From positions 193,758,370 through 193,822,369 of the forward strand of contig CM054115.1 in the NCBI GenBank assembly GCA_028673005.1: a DNA stretch of 64,000 nucleotides. The letters are read 5' to 3'. Origin of the DNA: Tanypteryx hageni. Lineage: Eukaryota > Arthropoda > Insecta > Odonata > Petaluridae. Shown here one piece after another: positions 1 to 8,221 of the stretch (positions are counted from its first letter, which is position 1; every line of letters begins with the position of its first letter). A program made the translations under genes and the position numbers. The notes beneath the pieces are model-generated. The model was not told the origin of the DNA, ran no database searches, and saw only the letters and a program-made list of their open reading frames with translations.

Positions 1-69
1 GGGTGGATTGTACACATTAGATAGTTTATCCAAGCAAGGTGCCTCAACATTATTCAATCTCACAGGATG

Positions 70-586
70 AAGGATCGTGGACCTACAATATTTTTTGCAA
101 CAATTGCAGGCAATGAAAAACCATGGACCATTTGGTTGCAGATTGGTGGACAAGGTAGTAACGGGTGAAAAAATAGAAGGTCTTCGAAGTTGTTTCACCT
201 TTGAATGTAAGATGTGCCAATTCAAAGGATTAATATGGACTGATGAAAAGAAAGAACCATCGAAGCTCGACGTAAATACATCATCGGTGTCCGTGTTTCT
301 GAGCACTGGCGGTGGTCATGCTCAACTGGAGGAAGTTTTCGGAGCGATGAATATTCCTCCAGTGTCATCAAAAACTTACATTCGATACGAGCACAAATTG
401 GCGAACATTTTACTGTCCACTGCTTTAGTTGAAATGGAAAGCACGGCGGAAGAAGAAGCACGACTTGCTATGGAAATGGGAGATATTGATGACGACGGAG
501 TCCCTCTCATTCCTGTAGTTGCTGACGGCAGCTGGGCAAAAAGATCGTACAGAACAAAATACAACTCATTTTCTGGTCTTGTCTGA
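70..586 (+). pseudogene. Mutator-like transposase N-terminal fragment
   Basis: The plus frame encodes about 170 residues resembling the N-terminal part of the Mutator-like transposase family common in arthropod genomes. Visible hallmarks are IVDLQYFLQQL at the start, a CxxC-type pair (FECKMCQFKG), STGGGHAQL, SSKTYIRYEHK, and the acidic stretch ending IPVVADGSWAKRSY near residue 155. The frame has a stop just upstream of IVDL and another after FSGLV (587), where related proteins continue toward the rest of the catalytic domain. No DDE core or terminal repeats are visible here. It lies antisense to Rad54 in the intron that follows its last visible exon. I read it as a dead fragment; the family call rests on recalled motif patterns. 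Confidence 0.6.
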
Positions 587-1348
587 TTTGTGTGTGGTAA
601 AGAAGTAGCTGTTCGCGGAGGGAAAATGGTTGTGCGTGGCCGCGCACGCGCGCAGCTAAGAGGGAACATTGCTTGTAAGTGTTGCTGTTTTTTCTATAAG
701 CAATGTTTGTTCACTCGTAAGCATAATTATAGATTCTAATACTCATAGATTTGGTACTCGTTTATCTTTTTTCATGAACGATTTTTCTGCTCATTTTTAT
801 TAATCATATGAGAAAAATTAATTTATCAACTATGTAAACGTTACATATTAGTTTACTATTTTAAGGAAACTTGATTATATTGAAAACCGCAATCTAAACA
901 AACATAAAGACAGCACTGAGAACTGGCCACCAAGATTTTTCCTTCTGCCCCAGTGGTCCTAGCTTTCTCGCTCTGCCAAAGTAAAGTGAAGAAAACAACC
1001 CGAGCCAAAACCTACTGCAGAAATGTAAACAAACCTCGGTCGAGTTATGGTCGAGTCGTGACCCTTGAGTAGCTTACAGAGGATGGGCATTTTGAGCCCT
1101 GAAAGTAGTTCTGATACTAGCCATGAATGCCCGTAGCGCCACGGTCAGCACTGGAATTTTTCTCCTATCCCGTAGCCTCTTAAGCATGTCCTCTAAAAAT
1201 GATTACATCAAAAATAAAACCTCGTGCAAAGTATTATATACACTGATTATGTGAAGCTTAATATCGGGTATATTTATGAGTTATTTATATCCAATAATTT
1301 TCAAAAACAAAAAATTATTTTTTAACAATGCTTGAGTATATAACTCAC
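587..1348. other. Rad54 intron sequence, no gene seen
   Basis: AT-rich intronic sequence following the last Rad54 exon in the window. It contains a GC-richer patch (about 900-1190) that I cannot assign to any family. No credible ORF or paired repeat ends were seen. Confidence 0.5.
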
Positions 1349-1628
1349 CTCCATCTTTTTCCGCTGCCAACACTGTCTTACGCACTGCATCCGATGTGAG
1401 AAATTCATCATACAGAGTTTGCTGGAGAGGAGATAGCTTGACACAAACTACCAGTTCTACTTTTGGTGGTAAATAACGTGACAAGAGTGCAGCCGTACGA
1501 CGAATGAGGCACGTGCCCACGAGAGAAGACAGTTCTGTGAGGCGCTCCTTCCCAATGGCTCTCTCTGCATCAGTGGCCAGGGAATCTTGGGCCCGAAGTA
1601 TAGGGTTCTCAAAGTGTTTCCGAAATTC
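1349..1628 (-). CDS. Rad54: Rad54 coding exon 8 (start of second RecA lobe)
   Basis: This 280-nt exon has an acceptor TTTGTTTAG ahead of GAA TTT CGG and a donor GTGAGT after a GGA G split codon. It opens EFRKHFENPIL and includes TCLIRRTAALLSRYLPPK, matching the conserved Rad54 linker (CLIRRT...YLP.K) between motif III and the second RecA lobe. It continues in frame from exon 7 (..GMLGTAQ). The open phase (one extra base) means at least one more exon lies to the left of the window, carrying helicase motifs IV-VI. No stop or frameshift is seen. Confidence 0.92.
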
Positions 1629-1816
1629 CTAAACAAAATAAAAGTTTAAAAAATTAACTTCCAAGATGAACCTTATCAATAAAAATCTGATGTGGCCACT
1701 GCATTACTCTCCATACCTGTAATATTTCTAAAAATTCCAAATAGACTCAATCAGAGGTGGCCAACCTTTTTCTGAAATGTGCCACATATTATGTCGAAAA
1801 TGTGTCGCGTGCCACC

Positions 1817-2067
1817 CAGTGGTGGATCCAAGGGAGAGCGACCCCCTCCTTTCTCTGGATTCATCTTAAAACGTACTCCACATCTTGATTTTTCTTGGCA
1901 GCATAACTTTATATTTAAGTATTTGGCGTTGAACTTATGTTCACTTTCAAAATTATATCATAATTAAATTTTATATGAGTTACTTTACTTGTAATTATTA
2001 AAAATTATCAGGATCGCCCCATGGAGAAAATCGCCGCCCCCATGGGAAGTTTTTTGATCCGCTCCTG
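1817..2067. mobile_element. Nested small hAT-type MITE
   Basis: A 251-bp insertion with ends CAGTGGTGGATCCA and (complement) CAGGAGCGGATCAA. Flanking 8-mers gtgccacc and gtgctatc match at 6 of 8 positions. It interrupts the larger MITE at 1752-2702, so it is the younger insertion. Similar GGTGGATTT-type ends recur near 12080 and 12305. Confidence 0.6.
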
Positions 2068-2159
2068 GTGCTATCTAACATTTTTGCCGGTTACGTAAAG
2101 CTACGAAGTGAATACATAGAGGGGAGGTTGTTTTCGTCCGTCTGTCCGCATGTTATCAC

Positions 2160-2455
2160 TCAAGAACCACTAGACATATTTTGATGAAATTTGGTATTGG
2201 GGAGTTTTGCTAAAATTGGTCGTCCGATTCCAATTTTGGTTAAAATCGGTCAAAAATTACGACCACTTTACATGAAGACCTACATGTAGTTTACAACGTT
2301 CCTTTGTTTCAACTCGGGAACCGCTTGACGTATTTTGAATAAATTTGGTATTGGGGAATTTTGCTAAAATGGGTCAACCGATTCAATTTTGGTTAAAATC
2401 GGACAATAATAACAACTTTACATAAGGACTTACATGTATTTTACAACGTACATTG
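2160..2455. repeat. Two-copy diverged tandem repeat, about 138 bp unit
   Basis: Two consecutive units share the order: AACC(A/G)CT..A..TATTTTGA, then AAATTTGGTATTGGGGA, then TTTTGCTAAAAT.GGTC, then TTTTGGTTAAAATCGG, then ACTTTACAT.A.GAC, then TACATGTA.TTTACAACG. The first starts near 2165 and the second near 2305. They lie inside the hAT MITE, as internal subrepeats. They are not coding. Confidence 0.65.
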
Positions 2456-2710
2456 CTAGCTTGTCGTTAAATACTCATCTGAGCGAAAAATATTGAGAAC
2501 ATTGTGAAATCTCAAAGAACGCTTTTGGAGTACACATTTCCAATCTTGTTATTTCATTATTTACTATTACTATTTTGAAAATCACTTTCATAATATTTTA
2601 ATGTTATTTTTTCCAAATCGGGAGGCGTGCCACTGACAAGAGCTTTGCTAGTGGCACGCGTGTCACTAGCGGCACGCGCGTGCCGCAGGTTGGCCGCCCC
2701 TGGGCTAAAT

Positions 2711-2919
2711 GATAATAAATATTTTAAGGAACTGTGCGAAAATTCAAAGACTTGACAAAGAACTGACATAAACTCAGTATCCTTCTGATATTAAATATAT
2801 CCATGAAGTTCCAACAACAAATCAAAAAAAGGAGCATTACCAAGTGTAAAGTGTTTACAAAAGTTGCCTCCAGGTGGTGTGACGGTAGCAGCTAAAAAAT
2901 ATAATTTTTAAAATATCTC
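2711..2919 (-). repeat. R1 repeat, left part interrupted by piggyBac element
   Basis: From about 2870 to 2919 the sequence matches the reverse complement of the R1 repeat copy at 35149-35195 (GGTAGC..AAAAAATATAA..AATATCTC). R1 resumes immediately after the piggyBac element at 4723. The part before about 2870 is unassigned AT-rich intron. Confidence 0.6.
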
Positions 2920-4722
2920 TTAACCCTTAGTTAGTCGCGTGAAAAAAAGTTCCGTAATTAGTCACGTGGGGTCAATATGACCCCAAAATGATTTCTAAAG
3001 ATAAGCAATAATATATTAATTTATTTATATTTTACTGGAAATAAAATCAATCTTACATTATAATACAATTATTTATTAATAATTTTTACAATAAACATTG
3101 ATTAAAATAAATTAAAATATTTTTTTGTATTTTCTAATCACTTTCCCTCTCCCCACATTCAATGCACTTCATTATCATATGGTCTTTGCAAGTAAAAGCT
3201 CCACAATTTCCACATCTAGTGGACACTTTATTGTCCTTATTTCTTGGGCAATGTTCGCATCTTCCCCTTGATAGTCCCGATCCCAGTGATGGACCTTCCT
3301 CCGCAAGTCCCTGTTGAGTGCATATGCACTTTCGGAGATGCCTAGATATAAACTGACTCTGAGACCTCAAAATCTGTAGATCCTTTATTAATTCCTTCGA
3401 TAATGATTTCAAGAAATTTCGCCTTATCATTTCCTTTTGAACGTTTTGTTTATGAACAATAAAGGCATTTATGACAGAAACGTTCAGCAAATGAAAAAAC
3501 ACAACTAACTGCCATCTTTTCGTTCTTCTGCCAACATTATAAGCAGCGCAGAGCTGATCGCATGTATCTACACCACCTTTTTTTGCATTGTCGCATGAAG
3601 GTCGCGTTGAGGGCTTTATTAGGGATAGGACTATTTTTGCGGAGATCACTCACACTTGTGGGTTAGACATCGGTCGCGGCACGGTCGCTTTCCGGCCCCC
3701 ACCTACAGCATGAAGTAGTTTATGGCTGCCCCCAACTAGCAGAAAGATTCAAGCTCACTTCTGCTGTCACCGAGGATTGCCCTCGATGGGGTTTGGGACA
3801 AAAGTTGCCTCCTCGAGCGACCCAAGGGGTTCGTGCCGAGGTCCAACCTCGTCCTCCCCTATAAGTACGAACGTACTTGGGACTTCTCCATAGAAACCCC
3901 GTTGAAAATAGGATTTTCATATTTTGGTCTAAAACGTCGTAACCGTCATGCGGCCGGTAGGAGATCCAAAAACTTTGAAGATTGCCGATCTCATTCGTGT
4001 TCGTGCTTATTCCAAAAAATAAGGGAGAAACTCGTGCTAAAAAGGGTGAGCGGTAATAAACGGCAAACAGCTTTCTTTTAGAGAGACCACGTGCATTTGT
4101 TTGTGACTTTTATTGCGGGTAGAAAACTATGGGAAGAAAACGGTTGCATGTGTGCGGCCAAAGTAAGAAAATACCCGGAGAATTCCGAAAAAAGGGAAAA
4201 GGGTACATTGGAGGGGGGAGAGGGGGGGGAGATGGGAGGAAGAGGGGTAACCAACCTATAGTGAAAATTAGTGAAGTAGAAATGTATCATAAGAGAACTA
4301 GTGTTAAAACAATGAAATACTGCTTATCAGGAAAATAATTTGTATTTCTGATGTGATAACAATAATCTGTATTGCGTTTAACCCTTCTAGACCAATAGAG
4401 AAAAAAGCAACAGGTAGAGAGATGTCAAAATAAAAGCAACTTTTTTAACCTCATATATACATAACAAATGGATACACACCAAAATAGCACATTAAAATAG
4501 TTTAATTTTCTCAATATTTACAATATTTATACTATAAATATAAATATAAAAATATCAAAAATAACAAATTAATAAAAAAACAAAAATGCAAATTTCTCTT
4601 CTAGGATGTCAGTTTCGAAGGTAGAACAAGTTTGGGTTAGATTGTTAATACATTTCTTTAGATATTGACGAAAAAACATTGCTTGGGGTCATATTGACCC
4701 CACGCGACTAATTAAGGGTTAA
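2920..4722 (-). mobile_element. piggyBac-family element with TTAA target duplication
   Basis: The element is bounded by TTAA at 2920-2923 and 4719-4722. Terminal inverted repeats run inward from TTAACCCTTAGTTAGTCGCG, one mismatch from the other end, followed at both ends by a copy of GGGGTCAATATGACCCC. Only the C-terminal part of a transposase remains (3134-3649), and the 3650-4600 interior is unrelated or decayed sequence, so the element is non-autonomous. The R1 repeat copy at 34.7-35.2 kb acts as an empty site: it reads straight through with a single TTAA at 35145-35148. Confidence 0.9.
3134..3649 (-). pseudogene. piggyBac transposase, C-terminal remnant
   Basis: About 170 codons survive. 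They include the GGVDTCDQL segment, where piggyBac transposases carry the last catalytic aspartate, then a hydrophobic stretch (WQLVVFFHLLNVSVINAF), then a C-terminal cysteine-rich domain with repeated CxxC pairs (RCEHC, TRCGNCGAFTC, MKCIECGE) that in this family binds DNA ends as a cross-brace zinc finger. The N-terminal domain and the first two catalytic aspartates are missing upstream of 3649. The ORF ends at 3134 close to the left terminal repeat, as in intact elements. It cannot encode an active enzyme. Confidence 0.85.
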
Positions 4723-4935
4723 ACAATGCATTATATGGGAAAATGTTTCAAACAAAGGTTGTAGCAAATTAAATTACTACAACTTTTATTCCAGTATGTT
4801 TTTACATATATCAAATATTAAAGCAAATATAAAAAAAGGATGTGACGAGTAAAAACCCAGTTACGGTTGACTGATTTTTACCAAAAACTAATCGACTCTT
4901 AACCCTTTACTAAAAATGTCAAATATATATTTTAC
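4723..4935 (-). repeat. R1 repeat, right part
   Basis: This matches the reverse complement of 34950-35145, including ACAATGCATTATATGG, CAAACAAAGGTTGTAG and the GATTTTTACCAAAAA segment. It is the continuation of the R1 copy split by the piggyBac insertion. Homology fades after about 4910. From 4936 to 5178 I see only AT-rich sequence. Confidence 0.7.
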
Positions 4936-5178
4936 TTATTTACTTTTTAATACATATTACCTATTAAAATGGTAATATGATAAAGAATCAGAATTGATTG
5001 CTTTACATATTTGTCTAAAACTTTTTGCAGTAGTAACATATTTCGAGTTTTATTATTTACTTTGATAATTATTTTGGGCAACATTGTTTTGGTTACACAC
5101 GAAGAATACTTGTTATCATTTGTTGTACGTATGGTGATTTGGTGTACATCGTTATCGTACAAGCGAGTTCAACATCTA

Positions 5179-5775
5179 TTAACCCTAGAACTACCAAGCG
5201 ATTTTCTCTACCATGGAATATCAAGAGGGGGATCTCAGAGGCCCACCATCTAAAATACAATAAAAAAGTCATGGTAACGTTTCAAACCTATTGTTATATA
5301 TTTAAAAACATCATAGGAATACAGCTATACAATTTTAGTAATTTATTTGAAATTATAGACAAATATTTACATTAGAACAATTCTTTTACATTCTTCCTCA
5401 TTATGTTTTCAAGATCAGATTAATATTGCAGTAAGATTGTATTTACAGAAATAATAACAAATTGATTAGAAAAATGATTTAATCTGATTCATCTGACACA
5501 ACAGTTTAAACAAATAGCGTGCTTCACACTGTGCTTTCCACGCATATGGTGCCCTATAAGTTAGGTTACCTGCATGTACAGGCATGCAGCCAATGACTAA
5601 ATAATTTGCAGAAAATCAAAATATGCATACATTGATGAGAAACTTCGGATAATTATTTTCCATAAGTCAATGTAATGTAATAAAATATTCAGACTTTTCC
5701 TTTGTTTATAAAAGAGAAACATACGAAAAAACAAGTTGTGGGCCTCGGAGCCCCCCCTGGTAGTTCTAGGGTTAA
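5179..5775. mobile_element. piggyBac-type MITE
   Basis: A 597-bp segment bounded by TTAA at 5179-5182 and 5772-5775. Its inverted ends share TTAACCCTAGAACTACCA (18 of 18 identical), followed by divergent sequence. The TTAA target plus CCC-starting repeat fits the piggyBac superfamily, but the sequence differs from the element at 2920-4722, so it is a separate family. No transposase-like ORF is present. Confidence 0.85.
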
Positions 5776-6439
5776 GGAAGATATTTAGTGCATTTGGGAT
5801 AATTGCAAGGATGGTAAGATTCCGTACTTACTAAGTAAATGTATTGGATACCTTTTCAGTCGTTGTATTACTCAACAATAAAGCTGAATATAAAAAATAT
5901 TCGTATCTGAATAATTAACCCTTTAATTCTATAACAATCTCAATTTAATTTTTATTATTTTCACCAAATCAATGGTTCAAATAAGAAACCATGCCTAAAA
6001 GAAGCGGAAGATTACTATTAGATTCAAATAAAATCAATTCCAAATGAATGGTTCTCACCAGAGCAACAGAAAATGTTAATCAATTAAATAAAAGACTTAA
6101 AGAGCAAAGAGTGAGGCAAGCAAACATCATAGCAACAAAAACTACTGACCAAAGGAAGGAAGACTTAGACAGGCGAGGAAACTAATGACCAAAGGGATTT
6201 ACAACTTCAAGAACAAAAAAAATAAAAAGATATCGCAGAAGGTACAATAAGAAAACTTCTATAACAATTCTTTAATTTCAATCAAAATATAATCTTTAAC
6301 TTCTTCTTCCCTTAAATACCTATATGTACAATTTGCTTTCTCTTCAACTGAACATTTTTATGCATCAATTAAGCCAATTGTACTTATTAGATTATAATAA
6401 CACTTTCCATGTCATACCATCATGCTTTTTATTGCAAAA
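5776..6439 (+). pseudogene. AT-rich intron with a small coding relic (5990-6235)
   Basis: Most of the stretch is featureless. From about 5990 the plus strand reads MPKRSGRLLLD, then, after stops and frame changes, NQLNKRLKEQRVRQAN, TTDQRKEDLDRRGN and NDQRDLQLQEQKK. The recurring (E/D)QR..RL..QR pattern resembles the repetitive Arg/Gln/Glu-rich N-terminal region often found on arthropod Helitron/PIF1-helicase-associated proteins. The frame is broken several times within 250 bp, so it is a relic at best. Confidence 0.25.
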
Positions 6440-6735
6440 TAAGTGACTAGAGTAAACACCCACTTCCGGTTGACCGATTTTTACCAAAAACTAATAAGTT
6501 CTTGTAACTTTTATAAAAATGTTAAATATAAAATTTCGCGTTGACCTGATTAATAGTTTTTGAGTTAGAGCACCTACAAAAAGCTATCACATACACACAC
6601 ACAGACATCATCGAGAAAATGGTCAAAACATGTTCAGGGGACCTCAAAACGTGTATTTCCGTTGAAATCTCGAAGTCGATTTTTTTCATGAATACAATAC
6701 TTTCCCCTATATATGGAGAAAGTAAAAACTTGTGT
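6440..6735 (-). repeat. R1 repeat copy
   Basis: Reverse-oriented relative to the copy at 34746. Shared blocks include TTCCGGTTGACCGATTTTTACC, the AACTATTAATCA complement, CGAGAAAATGGTCAAAAC, CGTGTATTTCCGTTGAAATC and CTTTCCCCTATATATGGAGA. Together with the next copy (6826) it makes an inverted pair around about 90 bp of unassigned sequence. Confidence 0.7.
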
Positions 6736-6825
6736 TTAAAGAAAACTAATAATTTCGGGTTTTAGCCGAAATTTAAAAAAGGCAATCGGAGGGTAAAAAT
6801 CAGGTATAACCCAAAAAATCCATAC

Positions 6826-6960
6826 CCTAATTATAGGGGAGTGTTGTTTTCATGAACAACGATCGATTTTGAGATTTCAACGGAAATACACGTTTTGAGG
6901 TCCCCTAAACACATTTTGACCACATTCTCGATGTCTGTGTGTGTATGTGATGGAGGAGGC
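6826..6960 (+). repeat. R1 repeat copy truncated by Penelope insertion
   Basis: Plus-oriented R1 blocks (ATTTCAACGGAAATACACG, TTTTGACCA, TCTGTGTGTG, ATGTGATGG) stop at about 6960, where Penelope-derived sequence begins. The R1 end (TTTTTTAGCTGCTACCACCA) reappears at 11480-11515 on the far side of the Penelope pair, so the pair appears to have landed in one R1 copy. Confidence 0.55.
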
Positions 6961-8061
6961 GGGGAGTAGGAAGGGTGGATAGCCAATAAGGAGAGAGTGT
7001 GGTAAGGTAAAGTGCAAATAGCTACAATGTAACAGAGGAGACATGTAAGGGGGCTAATAGGGTTAGTGGAGGTTGAGGCCAGGTGAGGAGAAAGAGTCAA
7101 GAAGATGTATAGTGCTAGTTCCCAGTGTCGGAGAAGGGGGGCAGGAATGTCATAGGGTAAGGCGCGAATAACCCTTACATTGTAGCAACTATTGAAGGGG
7201 ACATTGTGGGTATTGGCATGTAATGCAACTGGGAGGGGGCGTCTGAGAGAAACGCTATTCCAGTGACTGTGACCGCAGATGTTTAACAGATTGCTGGTGA
7301 GGCCTATGTAAAACGCAGGACAAAGGGTGCAGGTAAGGAGGTAAATGACATTACGGGTGGTATAGTTGCTTCTAGAGGTGATGGGGTAGGTGATGCTGGT
7401 GGAGGGACTCGAGAAAGAAGATGAGGGTAGGTGGATAGGGCAAGTGAGGCAGTGAGGTTTGCCGCAGGGATGAGACCCTATGGCAAGAGGCGTGGTAGAA
7501 GTGGGAAGTTCCTTCATCCACAAGATATTTCCCAAATTTGGGAGCCAGCGGAAGGAGAGGAGCGGGGGATTGGCAATAAGGTTGGTAAAGAGGGACTGGT
7601 GGGAGGAAGAGGTAAGAATTGGGTGGGCAGCATGGAGGATTGTTTTGAGGGCTTCATGGATACCAGAAAGGAAAAGATCGTAAGAGTGAGTGGAGGGGTT
7701 GATGCAAGGATAGTGGGTGTGTGAGAATGGGATCCATTGTGGGTAGGCGTAATCGCCCAATGGATCTGTTCGCGGACCAAGACTGAAGGGTAGCCATGTT
7801 TGAGAAGAGCGTCCTCGAGGACAGAGTAATACTGTAGAAGGGATGCTCTATCAGAACAAAGCCTCCATCCTCGACGAGCAAGGGCATAGGGGATAGAGGT
7901 TTTGGTATGAAGGGGATGGCAGCTATCAAAGTGGAGGTATTGGAAGCTGTTGGTGGGTTTGATATGAACACAGGTGCGGATTTTGCTGTCTTGGAGGTAA
8001 AGATCGACATCCAGGAATGTGATGTGGGAGGTAGAGGATTGGTGGGTGAAGGAGAGGGAGG
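6961..8061 (-). mobile_element. Inverted, 5'-truncated Penelope-like element copy
   Basis: Reading leftward from 8061, the sequence starts just after the YIDD region of the reverse transcriptase (SLSFTHQSSTSHITFLD), runs through the thumb and linker, the Cys/His motif (CGKPHCLTC) and the GIY-YIG domain (VIYLLTC...FYIGLTSN), and ends near 6961 in the 3' untranslated region. It closely resembles the adjacent full-length copy in opposite orientation, joined head to head across a (TA)n tract. The frame is mostly open with substitutions in conserved endonuclease positions (NICGHSHWN in place of NIRMNGHRN). This arrangement of a truncated inverted copy attached to a full copy is characteristic of Penelope elements. 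Confidence 0.85.
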
Positions 8062-8086
8062 ATATATATATATATATATATATATA
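8062..8086. repeat. (TA)n microsatellite at Penelope junction
   Basis: An uninterrupted AT dinucleotide run separates the 5' ends of the two Penelope copies. Tracts of the same type bound the 3' end of the full copy (11425-11478) and both sides of the tail at 38057-38264. Confidence 0.95.
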
Positions 8087-8137
8087 ACACCTTGTTGCCA
8101 CCCTCATCACTACCTTTTCTTTTCCTTTAGTTAATAT
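8087..8137 (+). repeat. Penelope pseudo-LTR fragment (5' copy of the 3' terminus)
   Basis: About 50 nt containing ACACCTTGTTGCCACCCTC, CTACCTTTTCTTTTCC and TTTAGTTAATATATA repeat, essentially identically, the element's own 3' end at 11378-11428. It starts inside the candidate intron and keeps its acceptor (TTTAG, 8126-8130), so this copy lacks the donor. Confidence 0.85.
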
Positions 8138-8221
8138 ATATACCGTCCTTTTTTCTCCTTTTTTGTCTATATCTTTACGTTTCTTTCCTGTCGTCTTTTC
8201 CTCTTTTCTTTCTCTTTCACC

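Larger units (their letters stand above)
1752..2702. mobile_element. hAT-type non-autonomous element (MITE)
   Basis: The ends are inverted: CAGAGGTGGCCAACC on the left and the complement of CAGGGGCGGCCAACC on the right, with a subterminal GC-rich GGCACGCG repeat near the right end. Flanking 8-mers gactcaat (1744-1751) and ggctaaat (2703-2710) match at 6 of 8 positions, as expected for an aged hAT target duplication. It has no transposase ORF and is interrupted by a smaller hAT-like MITE (1817-2067). It sits in Rad54 intron 7. Confidence 0.7.
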
